A stretch of DNA of 64,000 nt from assembly GCA_019636375.1 (NCBI GenBank), contig JAHBXS010000005.1, forward strand, positions 186,001-250,000. The letters are read 5' to 3'. Shown here piece by piece: positions 44,857 to 53,970 of the stretch. Position numbers and translations under genes: made by a program. The first letter of the stretch is position 1, and every line of letters begins with the position of its first letter. This stretch comes from Pirellulaceae bacterium (lineage in GTDB: Bacteria > Planctomycetota > Planctomycetia > Pirellulales > Pirellulaceae). The notes beneath the pieces are model-generated. The model did no database searches, was not told the origin of the DNA, and worked only from the letters and a program-made list of their open reading frames with translations.

Positions 44857-45981
44857 ATGGCTACCGTATTGATCGACAAATTGCTGGAGGCTTGCGTTAA
44901 GCAAGGGGCCAGCGACATCCACATTACAGTGGGGCAACCTCCGGTTTTCCGGCTCCACGGCCGTTTGCGACGCCTGGAAACGAAGGTCTTAGAGCCAGAA
45001 GATACGGTGGCTCTGATGAAAAGTATCTCCCCAGAGCGATGCCAACGCGAGTTGCAAGAGGCCGGAAGCTCGGACTTTGGGTTCGCCTATGCGGACAAAG
45101 CTCGGTTCCGCGTGTCGATTTTTAAGCAACGCGGCAACATCTCGATGGTGATGCGGCAGATTCCCAACGATATGCTCCCCCCAGAAATTCTGGGGGTGCC
45201 CGAAATTTTTACCCAGCTTTGTATGCGGCCTCGGGGATTGATTTTGGTGACAGGCCCAACCGGGTCGGGGAAAAGTACGACGTTGGCGTCATTGATTAAC
45301 TTTATCAACGAGCGGGATGACCGGCACATCATCACGATCGAGGACCCGATTGAGTTCTTCCACTACCACAAAAAATCGACGGTCAACCAACGCGAAGTCC
45401 ATGTGGACGTGCCGAGTTTCTCCGAGGCAATTCGGCGAGCCTTGCGTCAAGACCCCGACGTGATTCTGGTCGGTGAAATGCGGGACTTGGAAACCATTGA
45501 GGCGGCAATTTCAGCGGCGGAAACCGGGCACATCGTTTTCGGAACGTTACACACCAATAGTTGCCAGGGGACCGTCAACCGGATCATTGACGCCTTCCCG
45601 GGAAATCTCCAAGACCAAATCCGAACCCAGCTTTCGACGTCGTTGATCGGTGTCCTGGCCCAGACACTTCTGCCGCGAATCGGCGGCGGACGAATTGCGG
45701 CGTTTGAATCATTAGTGGTTACATCGGCAGTTGCCAACTTGATTCGCGAAAACAAAACCTTCCGAATCAACTCGGCGATCCAAACCGGCGGCAAGTACGG
45801 GATGTTCCTGCTCGACGAATGCCTTTATCGATTGTGGATGGAAGAAAAGGTCGAGTTGGATGACATCCTCGCCAAGGCTCACGATCCAGACGCTTTGGCC
45901 AAAAAAATTGCAACCGTTCGCCGTCAAATGCAGTTGGGGATGGAGATCGATCCGAATTTGGGAATGGGGCCGCAATCGTGA
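44857..45981 (+). CDS. pilT: Twitching motility / retraction ATPase PilT
   Basis: The 374-residue protein lacks an N1 domain and a Cys4 region, as expected of PilT. Motifs: QGASDIHITVGQPPVFR, GPTGSGKSTT, ITIEDPIEFFH, AIRRALRQDPDVILVGEMRDLETI (the AIRNLIRE-like retraction motif) and GTLHTN. In pilus systems PilT drives retraction; its presence between two PilB copies argues for a dynamic pilus and not only a secretion pseudopilus. Part of the co-directional cluster, 90 bp before the second PilB. Confidence 0.95.
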   Translation: MATVLIDKLLEACVKQGASDIHITVGQPPVFRLHGRLRRLETKVLEPEDTVALMKSISPERCQRELQEAGSSDFGFAYADKARFRVSIFKQRGNISMVMRQIPNDMLPPEILGVPEIFTQLCMRPRGLILVTGPTGSGKSTTLASLINFINERDDRHIITIEDPIEFFHYHKKSTVNQREVHVDVPSFSEAIRRALRQDPDVILVGEMRDLETIEAAISAAETGHIVFGTLHTNSCQGTVNRIIDAFPGNLQDQIRTQLSTSLIGVLAQTLLPRIGGGRIAAFESLVVTSAVANLIRENKTFRINSAIQTGGKYGMFLLDECLYRLWMEEKVELDDILAKAHDPDALAKKIATVRRQMQLGMEIDPNLGMGPQS

Positions 45982-46071
45982 TCCTGACTGGCAATTCGCT
46001 CTCGTTAATCGATGCAGATCCAGGACATCACCACTCCCAAAGAACATAGTTTTTGAGAAAGCAAGCATTCC

Positions 46072-47790
46072 ATGGCAGTACGTAAACTAGGTCAGATTCT
46101 GGTCGACTTGGGCTTCATCACCGACGAGCAGTTGGAGATGTTGATCGAGGAGCAGAATCAAAATCCCGGCCAAAAAATCGGGAAAATCGCCGAAGAAATG
46201 GGGCTCGTCTCTGATGACCAAGTGATCCAGGCGTTGGGCGAGCAATTCAGTTTACCGACCGTGGACCTTGAAGGGGTGGTGCCTCCTGACGACGCACGCG
46301 GATCGATCACCAATACGATGGTCCAGCTTTACCGCGTAATTCCCTTGCACCTCAAAGACGACGTGTTGACTCTCGCAACTTGCGATCCGCAGAACATCGC
46401 GATGCAAGACGAATTGCGAAGGTTTTTGGGCTTCGACATTCGCTTGCTGGTGGCCACAGAGTCCCAAATCCTCAAGCTCATCGAAAAATATTTCGACGAA
46501 GAAACAGAAAGCATCGAAAAAATCATCTCCGAATTGCAAAAAGACAATGAGCTCAAGGAGGCCTCCGAGCGTCTGCTGGGAGGTGGGCCAATTAACTTGA
46601 GTGACGTTTCTGAGTTGGTCGAGAGCGCCCCCGTTCGCAAACTTCTGAACATGGTTTTGCTGCTAGCCATCAAGGACCATGCCAGCGACATTCACTTCGA
46701 GCCTTTCGAAGAGGAGTTCCGGATTCGGATCAAGGCCGACGGGGTGCTCTACGAAATGGTCCCGCCTCCCCGTCACTTGGCCTTTGCAATTACCTCGCGC
46801 ATCAAAGTGATGGCCAACCTTGACATCGCCGAGCGTCGTTTGCCACAAGACGGGCGAATCGAGTTGAGCATCGGTGGCCACCCCGTAGATTTGCGGGTCA
46901 GCGTTTTGCCGACGATGTTTGGCGAAAGCGTTGTTTGTCGGGTCCTCGACCGCTCCGTGGTGTCGCTTGACCTAGGAAACGTGGGGATGGATGAGCTTAC
47001 GATTGCCGAGTTTCGCAAGGTGATGCAAAAACCAAACGGAATTATTTTGGTGACTGGCCCTACCGGTTCCGGCAAGACGACCACTTTGTACTCCGCGCTC
47101 AGCGAGCTGAATAACATCGAAGACAAATTGATCACGACCGAAGACCCCGTGGAATACGACATCGACGGAATCGTGCAGATTCCAATCGACCATGATATCG
47201 ATGTGACCTTTGCCAGTTGCTTGAGGGCCATCCTGCGTCAGGACCCAGACAAGATTCTGGTGGGCGAAATTCGCGATTTGGAAACCGCAGAAATCGCGGT
47301 TCAAGCGTCACTGACTGGGCACACGGTTTTTAGCACCCTTCACACCAACGATGCCCCCAGCACAGTAACGCGCCTCAAGGACATGGGAATCCCATCCTTT
47401 TTGATCACGGCCACGGTAGAGGCGATTTTGGCTCAGCGGCTGGTGCGGCGGATTTGTGCGGAATGCCGCGAGCCTTTGGAGCCTTCGGACGAAATGCTGA
47501 TGGACTTGCAAATGACCCGAGAAGAACTTGGGGACCGCAAGTTTTTCCGAGGGGCCGGCTGTGGAAGCTGCCACAATACGGGATTCAAAGGCCGAATCGG
47601 GCTATTTGAGCTGATGATCATTGACGACGAACTACGCGACCAGATTCTGGAAAATGCCTCAGCAGACGTTCTGCGGGAAACCGCCAAACGAAAGGGTATG
47701 CGGATGCTGCGGGATGCCGGGATTGAATTCGCTTTCCAGGGGAAGACTTCGATTGAAGAAGTCATTCGCGAGACCATCCAAGATATGTAG
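46072..47790 (+). CDS. pilB: Type IV pilus / type II secretion assembly ATPase (PilB/GspE), second copy
   Basis: The 572-residue protein has the same plan as the first copy: an N-terminal MshEN part (VRKLGQILVDLGFITDEQLEML), GPTGSGKTTT, TTEDPVEYDIDGIVQIPI, ILVGEIRDLETAEIAVQ, TLHTNDAPSTVTR and a zinc region (CAECREPL ... GCGSCHNTGFKGR). It is a distinct paralogue. Two copies beside one PilT may serve different pili or form a mixed hexamer. The gap to the platform gene is 220 bp, with short direct repeats (CCCGACAAAAA). Confidence 0.95.
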   Translation: MAVRKLGQILVDLGFITDEQLEMLIEEQNQNPGQKIGKIAEEMGLVSDDQVIQALGEQFSLPTVDLEGVVPPDDARGSITNTMVQLYRVIPLHLKDDVLTLATCDPQNIAMQDELRRFLGFDIRLLVATESQILKLIEKYFDEETESIEKIISELQKDNELKEASERLLGGGPINLSDVSELVESAPVRKLLNMVLLLAIKDHASDIHFEPFEEEFRIRIKADGVLYEMVPPPRHLAFAITSRIKVMANLDIAERRLPQDGRIELSIGGHPVDLRVSVLPTMFGESVVCRVLDRSVVSLDLGNVGMDELTIAEFRKVMQKPNGIILVTGPTGSGKTTTLYSALSELNNIEDKLITTEDPVEYDIDGIVQIPIDHDIDVTFASCLRAILRQDPDKILVGEIRDLETAEIAVQASLTGHTVFSTLHTNDAPSTVTRLKDMGIPSFLITATVEAILAQRLVRRICAECREPLEPSDEMLMDLQMTREELGDRKFFRGAGCGSCHNTGFKGRIGLFELMIIDDELRDQILENASADVLRETAKRKGMRMLRDAGIEFAFQGKTSIEEVIRETIQDM

Positions 47791-48010
47791 ACACACCCCT
47801 TTTGTACCGACTTATCAATTTTTTCGAACTTTTTTTTGACTCCCGACAAAAATCGTGAAAAATCGACTTGAGATAAGTCATTTTCCGCGCATTTTAGTGG
47901 TTGAGTTTGATTTTTTAACCAAATCCCGACAAAAAACACCCGTATCCGACAAGTCTGCTGGCCACCGAGCGAGCCTTGGCGGCCTGGGCTCTAATGACAA
48001 GGTTTGAGCG

Positions 48011-49420
48011 ATGCCAACTTTTCAATTCGAAGCGATGGACCCCCAGGGTCAAGAAATTCGGGACGTTATCGAGGCCCAAACCCAGGACGAAGCCCAAGCG
48101 ACGATTCGCTCAATGGGGTATTTCGTAACGAAGATCTCGGCACAAAAAGCGGCTGCCAAGGCTGGTAAACGGAGCAGCAAGAAAAAGTCATTCGCTATCG
48201 GCGGGGCTGGCACCAAGAAAATGGTGACCTTCACCCGGCAGCTTTCGATCCTCCAAGACGCGGGGCTTCCGATCCTCCGCAGCTTGCAAATCTTGGAAGA
48301 GCAAGCTCAGGCCGGTGCTCTCAAAAATGCCCTCATCGATGTTTGCGACGAAATCCAAGGGGGCTCGTCCTTGTCCGAGGCTTTGTCCAAGTCCCCCAAG
48401 GTTTTCGACCGTCTATACGTGAACATGATCAAGGCCGGAGAGGCCGGGGGCTCGCTAGAAGTTATTTTGCGGCGGCTGGCGGAGTTCAAAGAACGCTCTG
48501 CCTCGCTGCGAAACAAAGTCATCGGGGCGTTGATTTATCCCATCGTGATTATTTTGGTCACGATCTTGATTTTGACGTTCATCATGATCTGGATTATCCC
48601 CGAATTCCAAAAGATGTTCGAAGAGTTTGAGTTAAAACTCCCTGCGATCACCGAATTGTTGATGGCGATTTCGGACCGCTGCGTCAAGCTGTGGTTTTTG
48701 TTCCCGCTCATCCCGATCACGATGATCTTGTTCGTTGCCCTGATTTGCAAATTCAAGGCCGGTCGAATGGGTTTCCATTTGTACCTACTGAAGTTACCTG
48801 TGTTCGGCAAGATTGTTGAAAAAAGTAACCTGGCCCGCACGACCCGGACGCTTGGTGCGTTGGTGGCCAGCGGTGTGCCGATCCTAGAAGGGTTGTCGAT
48901 TACCCGCGAGACGTCGGGGAATGCGATGTATGAAAAAATTTACCTGAAAGTCAACGACGCGATTCGGGATGGCGATACGATTGCTCGGCCGATGAAGATC
49001 GAAAGTCGCCCCAAGTTTCATCCGGTCGCCGCATTCTTTTTTATGTTGACGTTGGCGATGCCGCCGCTGGCTGTTCTTTTTATCAAACCGGACTTCTGGT
49101 TCTACGTGGCCTACGGCTGTACGGTCTTGGGCTTGATTGGTTTGGCCTTTTATTTGCTGTACTTCCGTCGTCCTGTCGTGGAAGACCTTGTGATCAACAT
49201 GATCGAGGTCGGTGAAGAAACGGGGGAACTCGACGTCATGCTTTACAAAGTCGCCGATTACTACGAAGAAGAGGTCCAGACGCTGACCGACGGGATGATC
49301 AAATTGATCGAACCGGCAATGATTATTTTCTTGGGTTTGGTGGTTTTGTTTATTGTTGCGGCGTTGTTCCTGCCTTTGATGTCGATCATCAGCGGCTTGA
49401 CCGGCGGTGGAGGCAAATAG
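48011..49420 (+). CDS. pilC: Inner-membrane platform protein PilC/GspF with an extra membrane segment pair
   Basis: 469 residues, against about 400 for typical PilC. Two GspF domains are present: the first near 70-200 (FTRQLSILQDAGLPILRSLQIL ... GEAGGSLEVIL), the second with RTTRTLGALVASGVPILEGL and GEETGELDVMLYKVADYYEEEV. Between them in the second domain lies an added stretch of about 58 residues (331-388) with two hydrophobic helices (AFFFMLTLAMPPLAVLF and FYVAYGCTVLGLIGLAFYLLYF). The platform is the core that the ATPases turn to extrude pilin. The start at 48011 begins MPTFQFEAMD as in the family. Confidence 0.95.
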   Translation: MPTFQFEAMDPQGQEIRDVIEAQTQDEAQATIRSMGYFVTKISAQKAAAKAGKRSSKKKSFAIGGAGTKKMVTFTRQLSILQDAGLPILRSLQILEEQAQAGALKNALIDVCDEIQGGSSLSEALSKSPKVFDRLYVNMIKAGEAGGSLEVILRRLAEFKERSASLRNKVIGALIYPIVIILVTILILTFIMIWIIPEFQKMFEEFELKLPAITELLMAISDRCVKLWFLFPLIPITMILFVALICKFKAGRMGFHLYLLKLPVFGKIVEKSNLARTTRTLGALVASGVPILEGLSITRETSGNAMYEKIYLKVNDAIRDGDTIARPMKIESRPKFHPVAAFFFMLTLAMPPLAVLFIKPDFWFYVAYGCTVLGLIGLAFYLLYFRRPVVEDLVINMIEVGEETGELDVMLYKVADYYEEEVQTLTDGMIKLIEPAMIIFLGLVVLFIVAALFLPLMSIISGLTGGGGK

Positions 49421-49546
49421 CACAACTCAAACCGTAGGCTGTTAGAGCTACGGACAAGTTCCGACAACTCTCGAATCATGTGGCAAGTGGAAACGAGTAA
49501 GTTGTACATCCGATTCATTAATTATCAATTTGGAGGGGGCTACCCC

Positions 49547-50530
49547 ATGAAGAAGTCAAATCAGGCACATCGCGGGTTTACCCTTGTCGAATTGTTGGTC
49601 GTGATCTCCATTATCGCCGTCCTGTCGGGTTTAGGACTTTGGGCCGTTATGCGAGCTCGGATTCGAGCCCAAGAGTTTGCGATGGAACAAGCCAACTCCC
49701 AAATCGCCCAATCACTCGAAGCGTTCCGAACCAAATACGGGTTCTATCCGCCAAACATCGATACGGTCACTGCGGCAGGAAACCCCAAACCCGGCTTTGT
49801 GACGAATGCCAATGACTTTATCCCTTATCTAAATCAGATTGCTCCCAATCACGGTGAGTTGGAAATTGTTGGCGGACAGCGTCGTATTGATTATTGGTGG
49901 GACCAAGTCGGACGATTCTTGAATCCCGAAACATCGCTGGCATTTTGGCTGTCCGGGCTTGGTAAAAACAAGCAGTTTCCTTTGACGTACATCGATGGTG
50001 GTGGAGCGGTCGTTGGATTGCCTGCTTACAACTACACTCCTCCCGGCGTAGTAGCCGAGCGAGAGGTTTTCCATGAGTTCAAAACGCTCATGAAATGGCG
50101 GACGGGAACTGGCAGTCCAATCGAAAATATCGGTGTTGGGGGAACTCCGTTTCCGAATGTGGCAGTGGTATCCCAAACTGCTGGACGTTACGAGCCGATT
50201 GTTTACTATTCGATCAACAATATGCCGAACCCGCTTCCTAATGACGCGAACGGATTACTCGACTCGTCAACCAACGTTCATCGCTGGACGGTTTACTTGG
50301 CTGAGGGCGGTGTCGATATTGGACCATATTGGTATTACGACAATGCGTTGGGTTCCACACGATACTTGGCCTTGGAAAAGTTTCAAATTTTCTCGCCCGG
50401 TGTAGACGCTATTTTTTCCTCGACCGCTTTTTCCTCTGGTAATGCGGCCGGATTGTTGAGCAATCCCCGTGAGCGAGACAATATCTCCAACTTTTCCGAA
50501 GGACGGCTCGAACGTTTGACGGTCCAATAG
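49547..50530 (+). CDS. Type II/IV prepilin-like protein (GspG-type)
   Basis: About 327 residues from ATG 49547, with GGAGGGGG upstream. The N-terminus KKSNQAHRGFTLVELLVVISIIAVL is a classic prepilin leader: cleavage after G before F, with the Glu at position 5 of the mature protein. The rest is a soluble domain of about 290 residues (YGFYPPNIDTVTAAG, GRYEPIVYYSIN), much larger than GspG. It is the first of six pilin-type genes following the platform gene; the leader peptidase is not in this window. Confidence 0.92.
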   Translation: MKKSNQAHRGFTLVELLVVISIIAVLSGLGLWAVMRARIRAQEFAMEQANSQIAQSLEAFRTKYGFYPPNIDTVTAAGNPKPGFVTNANDFIPYLNQIAPNHGELEIVGGQRRIDYWWDQVGRFLNPETSLAFWLSGLGKNKQFPLTYIDGGGAVVGLPAYNYTPPGVVAEREVFHEFKTLMKWRTGTGSPIENIGVGGTPFPNVAVVSQTAGRYEPIVYYSINNMPNPLPNDANGLLDSSTNVHRWTVYLAEGGVDIGPYWYYDNALGSTRYLALEKFQIFSPGVDAIFSSTAFSSGNAAGLLSNPRERDNISNFSEGRLERLTVQ

Positions 50531-50658
50531 TTACCAGTATTTCCCGTTTTGATTTTAGCTGAAGAAATGTAGGAGGGCCGGAATCGCGTTGGTTGACGAA
50601 TCGTGAGGCAATGCGATCGCCCACCACACACCGAGAAAAACTCAGAGAGACTATCACC

Positions 50659-51423
50659 ATGTTTGCATCCAACCATCGCTCCCTTTCGCGGCAGGGTTTT
50701 ACTCTGGTCGAATTGTTGTTGGTGATCAGCATCATTGCCGTCTTGAGCACCCTGACTGTGGGCCTTTTGCTCAGTGCCCGCGAAGACGCCGCTGCGGCTC
50801 GGACCAGAGCTCTTATGAACCGTTGCGAAATGATCTTGCGGGCTCGCTTAGAAAACTACGAAGAACGCAACCTTCCCTTTCGCTATGAAGATATCTTAGG
50901 AGCCAATCCTACGAATGCCCAAAAAGAGGCATTGCGAAATAATACCTTCATTGAATGGCTGATCGTCGAAATGTCGTGCCATGTTGAGGACTTCGATAAT
51001 TCGTTTGCATTTCCCGTAAAAACATTGGCCCCTCCGATTTTTCCTATAGCCGTCGATAATTTGGCTTACCAGACTGCGATGAGTTCGCGGTTGTCGGCCA
51101 TGCATCTTGGCAACCAAAATTACCTAACACGTTACGGGGCAGCGAACTTTCATTCTGACCATGACATCGAGTCTTCTAAGTTGTTGTACATGATTTTGTA
51201 CAACTCTTGGGACGGCGACAAACGCGGCACCCACTTTTTGCAACCGGCTGATATTCGGGTGCATGACGGAGTTCCCTACATTGTCGATGCGTACGGCGAT
51301 CCGTTTGAGTTCGAACTGTATGCGGACATTGCCCCCGGCACTGAACTCCGAGACGCTCACCTCAATAACAACCTATCGCTTGACAATATTGTTATTTCGA
51401 TTTCCTCCGCAAAGCTGAACTGA
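50659..51423 (+). CDS. Prepilin-like protein
   Basis: 254 residues from ATG 50659, which has GAGAGA upstream. LSRQGFTLVELLLVISIIAVL is the prepilin leader and helix. A soluble domain of about 220 residues follows, with a helical stretch (RTRALMNRCEMILRARLENYEERN) after the membrane helix and a later DAYGDPFEFELYADIAPG that resembles the GspG-type C-terminal strand. It follows the first prepilin at 128 bp and precedes the GspH-like gene by 7 bp. Confidence 0.92.
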   Translation: MFASNHRSLSRQGFTLVELLLVISIIAVLSTLTVGLLLSAREDAAAARTRALMNRCEMILRARLENYEERNLPFRYEDILGANPTNAQKEALRNNTFIEWLIVEMSCHVEDFDNSFAFPVKTLAPPIFPIAVDNLAYQTAMSSRLSAMHLGNQNYLTRYGAANFHSDHDIESSKLLYMILYNSWDGDKRGTHFLQPADIRVHDGVPYIVDAYGDPFEFELYADIAPGTELRDAHLNNNLSLDNIVISISSAKLN

Positions 51424-51430
51424 ATAAGCC

Positions 51431-52315
51431 ATGACTCGATCCAAAATACTTTCTCGATCTTGCCGGTTGCCCCGTGGTGGCTTCACGATCGTTGAATTGC
51501 TGGTTGTGATTTCTATTCTGGTAATCATGGCAGCGATTTTGATTCCCCAAGTCCGCATGTTTAACAAGGAACGGGGAATCCGCGAAGCGGCTAGGGTTCT
51601 CGGCTCCGCCCTCCAAGAAGCATCGCTTCGCGCTCGGGCCAAGGGCTCGGGTGGAGTTGTACTCCTCCGGAATCAAAACTACCGTCGTGGTGACGCAGCC
51701 AATCCGGTTTTCTATTCCTGCAACGAGTTTTATCAGGCACGCTTAGATGTCAACAATGATCCGCTCGTTGACCCCATCACCAGAGCGCCACTTGTAAGGT
51801 CTGGAACACGGATTAATCTTCCCTCCGGCTACCGAATCGACCTGAACTATTCCGGTCCTCTAGATGTTATCAATGCGGACCTTGACGTTACCTCTTGGAC
51901 GCAATTTTCGCTCAATTGGCCTGCAGGCGCAATTTCTCCCAATGAGCTTGCCATCGTAATCAGTTTTAATGAATCCGGGGGTGTCCGGTCAATTTACACC
52001 AATGGCCTTGATGGGATGCCAGGCTATTTTTCGCACGAATCGATCTATTTTTGTATCACTACAGACAATGCACAGTTTTCGTTTACCCCTGGTCAAGAAT
52101 GGCCTCGCAGTGCCCTGGGCACCCCGCCGGCCCGAGACTTGTTGGACGACCCGGCGGTGCTTTGGGTGCAACTCAATTGCTTGACCGGTCGCGTGGCGGT
52201 TCTCGAATCGATTCCACCCGTGACCCCTTTGAATACAGGAGATCACAACCTGCAGCAAACCAGAATTTTGCAATCGCGGGGAATTGCCACCAAAGGACTT
52301 AACGCCGCTCAATAG
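51431..52315 (+). CDS. Prepilin-like protein (GspH/FimT-type)
   Basis: The 294-residue protein starts with PRGGFTIVELLVVISILVIMAAILIPQV, a prepilin leader with the Glu at position 5. The downstream segment (IREAARVLGSALQEASLRARAKGSGGVVLLRN) is typical of GspH/FimT minor pseudopilins. The rest is beta-rich and Pro-rich. It lies 7 bp after the previous prepilin and 15 bp before the next gene, so it is co-transcribed. Minor pseudopilins usually cap and start the filament. Confidence 0.9.
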   Translation: MTRSKILSRSCRLPRGGFTIVELLVVISILVIMAAILIPQVRMFNKERGIREAARVLGSALQEASLRARAKGSGGVVLLRNQNYRRGDAANPVFYSCNEFYQARLDVNNDPLVDPITRAPLVRSGTRINLPSGYRIDLNYSGPLDVINADLDVTSWTQFSLNWPAGAISPNELAIVISFNESGGVRSIYTNGLDGMPGYFSHESIYFCITTDNAQFSFTPGQEWPRSALGTPPARDLLDDPAVLWVQLNCLTGRVAVLESIPPVTPLNTGDHNLQQTRILQSRGIATKGLNAAQ

Positions 52316-52330
52316 AACACGGCTTTATCG

Positions 52331-53839
52331 ATGAAGGCATCACTTATGAAACACCTAACGAGAAACGGACTTTCGATTATCGAAGTACTGACGGCAATTG
52401 TCGTGGCGCTCGTCGGTGTCGCGGGCGTGATGATTTTGATCCCCTTTGCCGTCGACCAAGCCCAAATTGGCTTTGATCAGGAAACCTCATATCGTTTCGG
52501 AGCAAATGTCGCGAATGATTTCGAGATCAAGGGTTTTGACGACCCGGACAGCTGGGTCGTGATGCCCGCTCGTTTTTTTGAGCCTGCTGACCCGACCCCT
52601 CCTCCTCCGCCGCCTGATCCCCCATCGCCTCCGCCATGGCGTCCCCGTCCACGCCCCCCAGTGGATCGTCCTCCGCCTCCGCCTTCGCCACCTCCCCCGC
52701 CGGTAACGGGGTTGTATAACTACGCCACTCGTTGTTACATGATCGACCCGATTGGAGTTGCCGATAGCGCAGATAACGCTTTAAACATTCATACGATTTT
52801 GCCACCGTTGGGGATGTTTCCCTTCCTCGTGCCCGATTTCACCGTAGCGATGACGATTCCCGGTAATGGAATTTTGGCAACTGACGGAGCCATCTTCATT
52901 GACCGCGCAACGGTCACTTCGAGTTTGCCTCCGGGGTATGTCTTAAACACGCCTCTGGCCCTTCATCATTTTTCGTGGCGAGATACCTTGCAGACATCGG
53001 AACCGACCCCTGGCGCAACGGGAACTTATCCAACCGAGTTGGCTCCACCGCAACAGATTTTCGATGTTAATGGGGATAACGAACCAGTCCGACGTCAATC
53101 TCTCGAAGAGTTAACTTACCGAGTGCTTGTCGTCCCTGAAGCAATCACTCCGCACCGACGAGATCGCTATCCGGCTCACCCGAACTTTATTGGCGGCCTC
53201 GATTTGCACCGTGAACTTCGATGTTATTTTCTGATTGAAAAGGGGCGGCAACGCTTGCGTCCAATGACGTCCACCGTACAGCCCTACGATCGTGTGTATC
53301 AAGTCGATCACCCTCATAACTTGAGCCCGACTTATAATCCCACCGAACCTTCGATGCGGAACGCACGAATCGCGTTTGGCGGGGGGACTTTGATTTTCCG
53401 TGAACACGCTGGTGGTGCTTTGACACACAGTAATCTCGCGGCAGCCAACAGCCTGTCGACTCAACGTGCTGAAATCCGCCGAGGTGACTGGGTGATGTTG
53501 ACGAACGTTATTTTTGACTATGAATTAATGCGACAAACACAACAAGTCAACTTTTACCAAATCGATGATGCCACTTTGGTCCAGAATCCAGAAGTCTATT
53601 GGCAAGCAACCTTGCGTGGCCCTGACTTCGATTTCGGCTGGGCCTGTCGCCGACGCCCGATTGACCCTCAGAATCCTCAAAATCAAGCGGTAAATCCCCA
53701 AGACTATCGAACCTTTGGCGAGTATCAATCTATTGTGGAAGATCGCAATGACCCCGATACACCAACCGTCCCCTCACGGACCTATGCGGTACATCTGCCG
53801 AGTGTTTGGACCGTGTTTGAAAAAACTTATCGTCGTTAA
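52331..53839 (+). CDS. Long prepilin-like protein with a Pro-rich insertion (tandem paralogue 1)
   Basis: 502 residues. The N-terminus (RNGLSIIEVLTAIVVALVGVAG) is a prepilin leader with Glu at position 5. At about residues 88-125 lies a stretch of almost only Pro, Arg and Asp that its downstream paralogue lacks. The remainder is homologous to the next gene throughout (QAKIGFDQETSYR-type and IAFGGGTLIFREHAGG segments). The alternative start ATG 52346 would drop five residues. A second, membrane-anchored, surface-exposed pilin type is inferred. Confidence 0.9.
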   Translation: MKASLMKHLTRNGLSIIEVLTAIVVALVGVAGVMILIPFAVDQAQIGFDQETSYRFGANVANDFEIKGFDDPDSWVVMPARFFEPADPTPPPPPPDPPSPPPWRPRPRPPVDRPPPPPSPPPPPVTGLYNYATRCYMIDPIGVADSADNALNIHTILPPLGMFPFLVPDFTVAMTIPGNGILATDGAIFIDRATVTSSLPPGYVLNTPLALHHFSWRDTLQTSEPTPGATGTYPTELAPPQQIFDVNGDNEPVRRQSLEELTYRVLVVPEAITPHRRDRYPAHPNFIGGLDLHRELRCYFLIEKGRQRLRPMTSTVQPYDRVYQVDHPHNLSPTYNPTEPSMRNARIAFGGGTLIFREHAGGALTHSNLAAANSLSTQRAEIRRGDWVMLTNVIFDYELMRQTQQVNFYQIDDATLVQNPEVYWQATLRGPDFDFGWACRRRPIDPQNPQNQAVNPQDYRTFGEYQSIVEDRNDPDTPTVPSRTYAVHLPSVWTVFEKTYRR

Positions 53840-53970
53840 TTCACTCTCATCCTGAAAATCGAGTACTTATGAAAGCACCATTGATCTGAATAAAAAACTT
53901 TTGCCTGGATTTGCTGTATCGATGCAAGTTAGGAAAAAGTGAAGTTCTATTTCCTGGTGAACAAACAACA

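Noticed and set aside
47791-48010. Repeats CCCGACAAAAA and inverted GACTTATC/GATAAGTC between pilB and pilC
   Set aside because: Short and A-rich; too little to claim a regulatory site or terminator.
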